From: CAYYNP01 sp964472545
GTDB lineage: Bacteria > Planctomycetota > Planctomycetia > Pirellulales > Thermoguttaceae
Direction: 5' to 3'
DNA: 64,000 bases
NCBI GenBank assembly: GCA_964472545.1
Contig: CAYYNP010000003.1
Coordinates: 34,426 to 98,425, forward strand
Positions 58,817-64,000 of the stretch are shown one piece after another; within the stretch, counting starts at the first letter, position 1, and every line of letters starts with the position of its first letter. Below the pieces are notes generated by a model. It saw only the letters and a program-made list of their open reading frames with translations. It was not told the origin of the DNA and did not search any database. The translations under genes and the position numbers were made by a program.

Positions 58817-61800
58817 TCACCCCTGTGTCTTCGCCCACTGCTCGTCGAGCCGCTTGGACGAAACGCGGATCGACGTGCCGAGCTTCTGGGCGAACATCGA
58901 GACGCGGTATTCTTCCAGCATCCAGCGGTAGTAAACCAGTTCCTCGTCGTCGACGCCCATCTCGCGCTGCTGCCGGGCGCGCTGGTGATAGGCTTCCCAA
59001 CGGGCGGCGATCTCCTCGCAGCACTCGCGGTCGCGGCGCAAGCTGCCGCCGCGAAGGGCTTCCAGCCGGGCGACGATCGCGCGAAGATAGCGTGGATAGT
59101 GCTTCAGCCACGAGGTGGGCGTTTCGGTGAGAAAGCCGGGGACCATCAGCCGGTCGAGTTGCTGGCGAACGTCGTTGGCCGCGTATTTCCATCTCGGCGA
59201 AGTGGCCTCTTCGACCGCCAGTTGGGCCTGATGATAAGCGGCGAACAACGGCGGCAGGATCCCTGCCGCCTCTTGCACGGCCAGCCCGATTCGTCCGCGT
59301 GCCCTTTCCACGTAGGCGTCGAACTCCTCCCGCCGACGCGGCAGGGGAGCATCCGTGTCGGGAGCCAACAAGGCCAATAACTCCGTGATCTCCTGCCGGA
59401 GATCGAACTCGAGGATCGACGCCGCGTGCAACAGCATCTCGTCCAGCGACGGAAACCAGGCCACCTGCGATCGCAGGTCCCGCGTGGCCGCGAAGTAGAA
59501 CAGCCGGGCCATGCCGCGGCGGTTGTGGCGGATCGCCCGCTCGAGCGTATCGGCCAAACGTAGCGAGACCGACTCGCGACGGTCGATCAGCGCCGGAAAG
59601 CCGGCCAGCGTGCGGACGCCGTGTTTCAACTCAACCTGCTCGGGCAACTCGTCGAAGTCCCAGGCCGTCAGCCCGTCGCGGTTGAACGCGGTGTCGTCGA
59701 CCGCCGCCAGACTCTCCGAGAGCCGGTCGCCCACCTGGCGGCGGACTTCGCTGAGGTCGCGGCCCTTGGCGATCGGTTCCCCGCCAACGTCGAGCACGCG
59801 GAGGTTCATACGCAACTCGCCGGGCAGACGATCCAGCCGAAAATCGTCCGGTGTGATTGTCTCTCCGGCGAGCCGGCCCAGCGCGGCGGCCACCGTCGTC
59901 AGCATCTGGCCCTCGCCGAAACGGAGCCCGGCGGCCACCTGCCGGGCCGTGTCCGGGGCCGGCACCAGCGTGCGCCGCAACGGCTTCGGCAGCGAACGGA
60001 TCAACGCCGTGACCTTCTGTTCCAACAACCCCGGCACGAGCCACTCCACACGATGCGGATCGACCTGGTTGAGCTCTTCCAGGGGGACGTTGAGATGGAT
60101 GCCGTCGTCGTCGGAGCCGGGGTCGTACTCGTACTCGATCGGAAGTTGCACGCCGCCGGCGTCGATCGCGTCGGGAAATGCTGCCGGGTCGAGTTCGACT
60201 GGTTCTTCTTCGTCGATCAGATCCGACTCCGACAGGAACAACTCGCGCGGATCTTGCCGCTCGGCCGTCTTCCGCCAGCGATTCAGGCGTGCCAAATCGC
60301 ACACGTCCTCCGGGAGCCGGGCGTCGAAGAACTCGTACTGGGCCCAAGGTCCGCGCAGCATGTCGGAACGCCGCAGCTTCTTCTCGAGCCGCTGCATCTG
60401 CTCGGCCAGTTCGCGGTTGTGACGGAAGAAGGGGGCGTTGGTTTGCAGGTCGCCTTCGACCAGCCCGTGGCGGATGAGCATCTCGCGCGAGGTGGCAGGA
60501 TCGATCGGCCCCAACGCCACACGCCGCCGCGGTACGACGATCAGCCCGAAGAGCGAAACGCGTTCGTAGGCCATCGCCGAGCCGCCCTTGCCGTGCCAAT
60601 GCGGCTCGCTGTAGGAACGATTTACCAGATGCTCGGCGATCGGCTCGATCCACTTCGGGTCGATCCGCGCCGAGGTCCGCAGGTAGCGTCGCGTGGTTTC
60701 GACCAGTTCGGCCGCCATCACCCAATCGGGCTTGGCGTCGAAGGTGGCCGAACCGGGCCAGAGGTGGAACGACGTGCCGCCGGCGGCCGTGTATTCGTAG
60801 GTAGCCGTGCGATTGGCGACGTTGGCCAGCAGCCCGGTGAGGATCGCGCGATGCACGGGGCCGTACTCGTCGCGCCGTCGCCGCCGCTTCAGGCCCGTCT
60901 CTTCGATCAGCCGCAACAGTTGCTTGTAGACGTCGGTCCATTCCCGCATCCGGTTGTAGGCCAGGAAGTTCTGCCGGCAGGCCTTGCGGAGTTGGTTGCG
61001 AGAGAGCTTCTGCTTCAGTTCGTGGTAGAAGTCCCAGAGCTTCAGGTACGTGAAGAAATCCGACTCCTCGTGGGCGAACTTCGCGTGGGCCTCGTCGGCG
61101 GCTTGGCGTTTTTCGTGCGGCCGGTCGCGGGGATCGCGGATCTCCAGCGCCGCAGCAATGATCAGCACTTCGGCCAGACAATCCTCTTCGGCCGCCGCGA
61201 GAATCATCCGCGCGATTCGCGGGTCGACCGGCAGCCGGCCGAGCTTGCGGCCTAGCGGCGTGAGTTCCTCGCGGCGGTCGACGGCCCCGAGCTCGAAAAG
61301 CGTCTTGTAGCCGTCGCGGATGGTGGCCGTCTTGGGCGGGTCGAGGAAGGGGAAGCGCTCGATCTTGCCCAGCCGCAACGCCTTGGCCTGCAAGATCACC
61401 GACGCGAGGTTGCTGCGGCGAATCTCCGGGGCGGTGAAGCGGTCGCGATTCTCGTAATCATCTTCGCTAAACAGCCGCACACAGATACCCGGTCCCACGC
61501 GCCCGCAACGTCCGGCACGCTGATCGGCCGAGGCCTGTGAGATCGGCTCGATCGGCAATCGTTGGGTCTTCGAGCGGGCCGAATAGCGGCTGATCCGGGC
61601 CGTGCCGGGGTCGATCACGTAACGGATGCCCGGCACGGTCAACGACGATTCTGCCACGTTGGTGGCGATCACGATCCGGCGATGTTTGTGTGGACGGAAG
61701 ATCCGCTGCTGCTCGGCGCCCGGCAGGCGGGCATAGAGCGGCAGGATCTCCGTACGCCGCCGCCCATCGTCGCCCGGCAGCCGGCGGCCGCGCAGCACCT

Positions 61801-62734
61801 TGGCCAATTCGTGGATGTCGCGTTCGGTGGGGGCGAAGATCAGCACGTCGCCGTCGTCGATCAACGCGAGTTCCTCGACCGCGCCGGCCACGGCCGCGAT
61901 CCAATCGGCCTCGCCGTCTTCGTCGTCGGCCAACGGGCAATGGCGCAGTTCGACCGGGAACATCCGCCCGCCGACCTCGATGATCGGCGCCGGGTCGTTG
62001 CCGGAGGGAAAATGCCGGGCGAATCGCCGGGCATCGATCGTGGCCGACGTGATAATCACCTTCAAGTCCGGCCGCTTCGGCAACAGCCGCTTGAGATAAC
62101 CGATCAGGAAATCAATGTTCAGCGACCGCTCGTGGGCCTCGTCGAGGATGATCGTGTCGTATTGCTCGAGGAACCGGTCGCCCTGCGTCTCGGCCAGCAG
62201 GATGCCGTCGGTCATCAGCTTCACACAGGTGTTCTCGCCGGTCGAATCGGCGAAGCGGATCTTGAATCCCACGAGTTGCCCCAGCGGCGAGCCGAGTTCC
62301 TCGGCGATCCGCGCGGCGACCGAGCGGGCGGCGATCCGCCGCGGCTGCGTATGGCCGATCGTGCCGGTCGCCCCGCGTCCGAGACCAAGGCAGATCTTGG
62401 GCAACTGCGTCGACTTGCCGGAGCCGGTCTCGCCGCAGACGATCACCACCTGATTCGCGTCGATCGCCGCGGCAATCTCTTCGCGGCGTCCGCAGACGGG
62501 CAGTTCTTCCGGGTATTTGATCGCCGGCACGGACCGGCGGCGGCGATTCGCCCGGGCACACGATTGCTCGATTTCCTGCCAGAACTTCCGCACCCGCCGC
62601 TCGACGCGTTCGCCCTCTTTGGCGTCTCGCATCAGCCCCTTCAGACGTCGGCGCAGCCGGTAGCGGTCGGCCGTCATGGCCTCGCCGATGCGGATCTCCA
62701 GGTCACCAAACACACTGTCACCAAACGCACTCAC
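58817..62734 (-). CDS. hrpA: ATP-dependent RNA helicase HrpA
   Basis: A 1,305-residue protein of normal length. Helicase motifs in order: GETGSGKSTQLPKICL (I), TQPRRIAARSVA (Ia), DEAHERSLNIDF (II, DEAH), ITSATIDARRFA (III), ATNVAESSLTVPGIRYVIDP (V) and QRAGRCGRVGPG (VI). The helicase-associated region and the C-terminal DUF3418 (FDEMLLHAASILEFD-type) region complete HrpA. It unwinds RNA or ribonucleoprotein in the cytoplasm. The start is GTG 62734, overlapping the stop of the remnant upstream; an internal ATG (MTADRYRLRRRL) is an alternative. Converges on the double-receiver gene with a 17-nt gap. Confidence 0.94.
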   Translation of the reverse strand: MSAFGDSVFGDLEIRIGEAMTADRYRLRRRLKGLMRDAKEGERVERRVRKFWQEIEQSCARANRRRRSVPAIKYPEELPVCGRREEIAAAIDANQVVIVCGETGSGKSTQLPKICLGLGRGATGTIGHTQPRRIAARSVAARIAEELGSPLGQLVGFKIRFADSTGENTCVKLMTDGILLAETQGDRFLEQYDTIILDEAHERSLNIDFLIGYLKRLLPKRPDLKVIITSATIDARRFARHFPSGNDPAPIIEVGGRMFPVELRHCPLADDEDGEADWIAAVAGAVEELALIDDGDVLIFAPTERDIHELAKVLRGRRLPGDDGRRRTEILPLYARLPGAEQQRIFRPHKHRRIVIATNVAESSLTVPGIRYVIDPGTARISRYSARSKTQRLPIEPISQASADQRAGRCGRVGPGICVRLFSEDDYENRDRFTAPEIRRSNLASVILQAKALRLGKIERFPFLDPPKTATIRDGYKTLFELGAVDRREELTPLGRKLGRLPVDPRIARMILAAAEEDCLAEVLIIAAALEIRDPRDRPHEKRQAADEAHAKFAHEESDFFTYLKLWDFYHELKQKLSRNQLRKACRQNFLAYNRMREWTDVYKQLLRLIEETGLKRRRRRDEYGPVHRAILTGLLANVANRTATYEYTAAGGTSFHLWPGSATFDAKPDWVMAAELVETTRRYLRTSARIDPKWIEPIAEHLVNRSYSEPHWHGKGGSAMAYERVSLFGLIVVPRRRVALGPIDPATSREMLIRHGLVEGDLQTNAPFFRHNRELAEQMQRLEKKLRRSDMLRGPWAQYEFFDARLPEDVCDLARLNRWRKTAERQDPRELFLSESDLIDEEEPVELDPAAFPDAIDAGGVQLPIEYEYDPGSDDDGIHLNVPLEELNQVDPHRVEWLVPGLLEQKVTALIRSLPKPLRRTLVPAPDTARQVAAGLRFGEGQMLTTVAAALGRLAGETITPDDFRLDRLPGELRMNLRVLDVGGEPIAKGRDLSEVRRQVGDRLSESLAAVDDTAFNRDGLTAWDFDELPEQVELKHGVRTLAGFPALIDRRESVSLRLADTLERAIRHNRRGMARLFYFAATRDLRSQVAWFPSLDEMLLHAASILEFDLRQEITELLALLAPDTDAPLPRRREEFDAYVERARGRIGLAVQEAAGILPPLFAAYHQAQLAVEEATSPRWKYAANDVRQQLDRLMVPGFLTETPTSWLKHYPRYLRAIVARLEALRGGSLRRDRECCEEIAARWEAYHQRARQQREMGVDDEELVYYRWMLEEYRVSMFAQKLGTSIRVSSKRLDEQWAKTQG

Positions 62735-63024
62735 TTCTCGAACCCAAACTCCATCTCATTCGGCCAGCTTCGGCTCCGGTTGGGGTGGAAGCGGTGGCTG
62801 ATGCCTGCGGCCGCGCTGTCTGCGGCGGCCAGTTTCATGCCCGACCCGCGCTCGCCGTGGTTGACGCGGAGGCCGAACTTGAGCGTATTGCCGGCGTCGA
62901 GGCGGGCCTTGGCGTGCGGGATTTCCGACCAGGGCAGGGCACACTCGACGATCCGGACTCCTTCCTGGTATCGAACCTCGAGCTTGCCCGACTTGACCGG
63001 CGTCCGGCTCGCAAAACCTATCCC
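62731..63024 (-). pseudogene. C-terminal remnant of a carbohydrate-binding (CBM9/DOMON-like) protein
   Basis: Without a start codon, ~97 codons read YQEGVRIVECALPWSEIP, KFGLRVNHGERGSGMKLAAA, SHRFHPNRSRSWPNEMEFGF and end at TGA, overlapping the hrpA GTG. The pattern (ALPWSEI, F-x-F-R-V-N, then NE(L/M)EF-x-FEK at the very end) resembles the C-terminal domains of large planctomycete secreted proteins. An in-frame stop and a run of seven C/G (63021-63027) lie just upstream, followed by repeat-like sequence (ACGAGCTTACGCTACGGCTC, ~63065), so the 5' part is gone. Confidence 0.55.
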
Positions 63025-63147
63025 CCCCTAGGTACTTCCTGATACAATCCCCAATTGGATGCAACGAGCTTACGCTACGGCTCAGGCCAACATCGCTACG
63101 AAGCGATGAAGGGATAACGCTGTCCTGTTAGGCAAAAGGTGGCGACG

Positions 63148-63627
63148 ATGCAAGATAACTTGAATGAGGTCGGCGGATGCTGTCGGGTGGCGTCCGGCTT
63201 GGTCATGGCGGTCGCCGCCGTCTTCTTTGCACTCCACGTTCTGATCCTCCCTGTCGGAGTGATCGCAATTTGGTTCTTCGGGGAGCAAGAGGAGCGGGAA
63301 CTGGCACCCTTCTTAGCTATGGCCATACCGGTTTATGCCGCCGCGGCCCTGTTCTTCTTCTGGTTGGCAAGGCGACTGCTCCGAGGCGAACGCGCCGCAA
63401 ACGGCGTCACAGTCCTTCCGCTGTGGTTCATCCAGATTTCCGGAGCGCTGCTACTGGTAGGTATGCTCTTCAATGCGTATTCAGTGTATGTCAAGCGCGA
63501 CCCCGAGATTCCGGAATACGCGGTGCTAGGGTTCACTACATTCATTACGATTTCGATATCGATGATGATCGTGCCGTGGCTCGTGAGACGACGCTTGAGA
63601 ACTGGCGGGTCCAGACTGGGCAGGTGA
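63148..63627 (+). CDS. Four-helix membrane protein of unknown function
   Basis: 159 residues from the ATG at 63148 (AGGTGG just upstream; a GTG 9 nt earlier is less likely). Hydrophobic segments: LVMAVAAVFFALHVLILPVG, FLAMAIPVYAAAALFFFWL, LWFIQISGALLLVGMLF and FTTFITISISMMIVPWLV. It has a C-terminal Arg-rich tail. Not recognised. Base composition looks lower in GC than neighbouring genes, which could mean recent arrival. Confidence 0.7.
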   Translation: MQDNLNEVGGCCRVASGLVMAVAAVFFALHVLILPVGVIAIWFFGEQEERELAPFLAMAIPVYAAAALFFFWLARRLLRGERAANGVTVLPLWFIQISGALLLVGMLFNAYSVYVKRDPEIPEYAVLGFTTFITISISMMIVPWLVRRRLRTGGSRLGR

Positions 63628-63848
63628 AAGCCTTTAGATCCTCGGCGGAAACTGCTCCGGTCCGATGTGACACGGGCCGTGCCGTTCAGGCCGAAGACCT
63701 CCTCGTAGTTGTGCATGTCCGGCAAGTCGCCCCAGCCGGCGTGGAGGGCAGGCGGAGAAACGAGCAAGACGAACGCCGCGCATGCGATGACGACGGAACG
63801 TAGCGACCGCAGGATGTGTGAACGCGTCGTCAACCATCGTCCGTTCAT
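63600..63848 (-). pseudogene. 5' fragment of a secreted-protein gene
   Basis: The ATG at 63848 with CGGAGAAG upstream opens a convincing signal peptide (VVIACAAFVLLVSPPALHAG) and a plausible mature start (WGDLPDMHNYEEVFGLNGTA). Beyond about 63600 the frame continues antisense through the convergent membrane-protein gene and stops at 63333, with no resemblance to a protein. It is probably the truncated head of a larger gene. A complete 171-residue product is formally possible. Confidence 0.45.
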
Positions 63849-64000
63849 GGGGCTTCTCCGTTCTTGGCCAAGGCCCCTTCACCCGCCAAGAGCCTCTCGA
63901 CCATTGTCGTCGTTAGAGGAGAAAACGCAATGGCCCTACGCCCGGGCGAAGGCGGTTGCGTTGTACGGAAGTGAGTTGCTTGCTTTGAGTTGTGTTTGGT

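Noticed and set aside
63930..63974. 14-codon ORF with GAGGAG upstream near the right edge
   Set aside because: Good ribosome-binding site, but the peptide is too short and featureless to support as a gene; the rest of 63849-64000 shows nothing.

Overview
The window comes from a high-GC planctomycete, most likely a Pirellulales-type lineage. The evidence is a DUF1559 protein with a pilin-like N-terminus, PEP-CTERM and dockerin-like surface proteins, a sulfatase and other Tat or Sec exported degradative enzymes, a HEAT/beta-propeller/CxxCH protein, many GTG starts, and many short palindromic repeats. I recognise no rRNA, tRNA, CRISPR array, transposase or phage gene. Names come from motifs read by eye; no database search was run.

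Layout. 1-4.6 kb: the 3' part of a giant surface protein (CotH-like region, three lamin-tail domains, dockerin-like end). 4.6-21.9 kb: a minus-strand run of exported proteins, namely an FAD oxidoreductase, a HEAT/propeller/cytochrome-like protein, an FG-GAP protein, a secreted beta-rich protein, an M60-type peptidase, a clan GH-D glycosidase, a sulfatase and a double-catalytic-domain GH27 enzyme. The last part looks like a locus for digesting sulfated, galactose-rich glycoconjugates or glycoproteins. 22-28.7 kb: a decayed sugar-isomerase remnant, a DUF1559 protein, a membrane-anchored MutS-like ATPase, then a DUF2723 membrane protein translationally coupled to a family 2 glycosyltransferase. 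28.9-39.9 kb: two PEP-CTERM/dockerin-like proteins, an M28 peptidase with PDZ, a 99-residue orphan gene with a good promoter, a beta-helix protein broken by an in-frame amber codon, and a DUF1028 protein. 40-46.9 kb: housekeeping, with a yidC-mnmE-MBOAT cluster, a metallophosphoesterase and tsaB. 47-54.9 kb: a 1132-residue PQQ-propeller protein and an oxyanion (molybdate/tungstate-like) ABC operon with two different binding lipoproteins. 55-58.8 kb: a cation-efflux protein, then a hybrid histidine kinase with a double-receiver regulator. 58.8-64 kb: HrpA helicase, then gene remnants and a small membrane protein.

The most distinctive feature is the density of short palindromic repeats. At least eight families can be told apart by eye (called A to I here). 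Most copies lie between genes. Several lie in frame inside protein genes: a 90-nt family A element and a family B element in the DUF2723 gene, a family F palindrome between the G3 and G4 motifs of mnmE, and a family D unit in the signal peptide of an ABC binding protein. This resembles the Rickettsia palindromic elements and is my main candidate for an under-described phenomenon. Gene decay is also visible at 21.97-22.17, 36.67-36.99, 62.73-63.02 and 63.6-63.85 kb.
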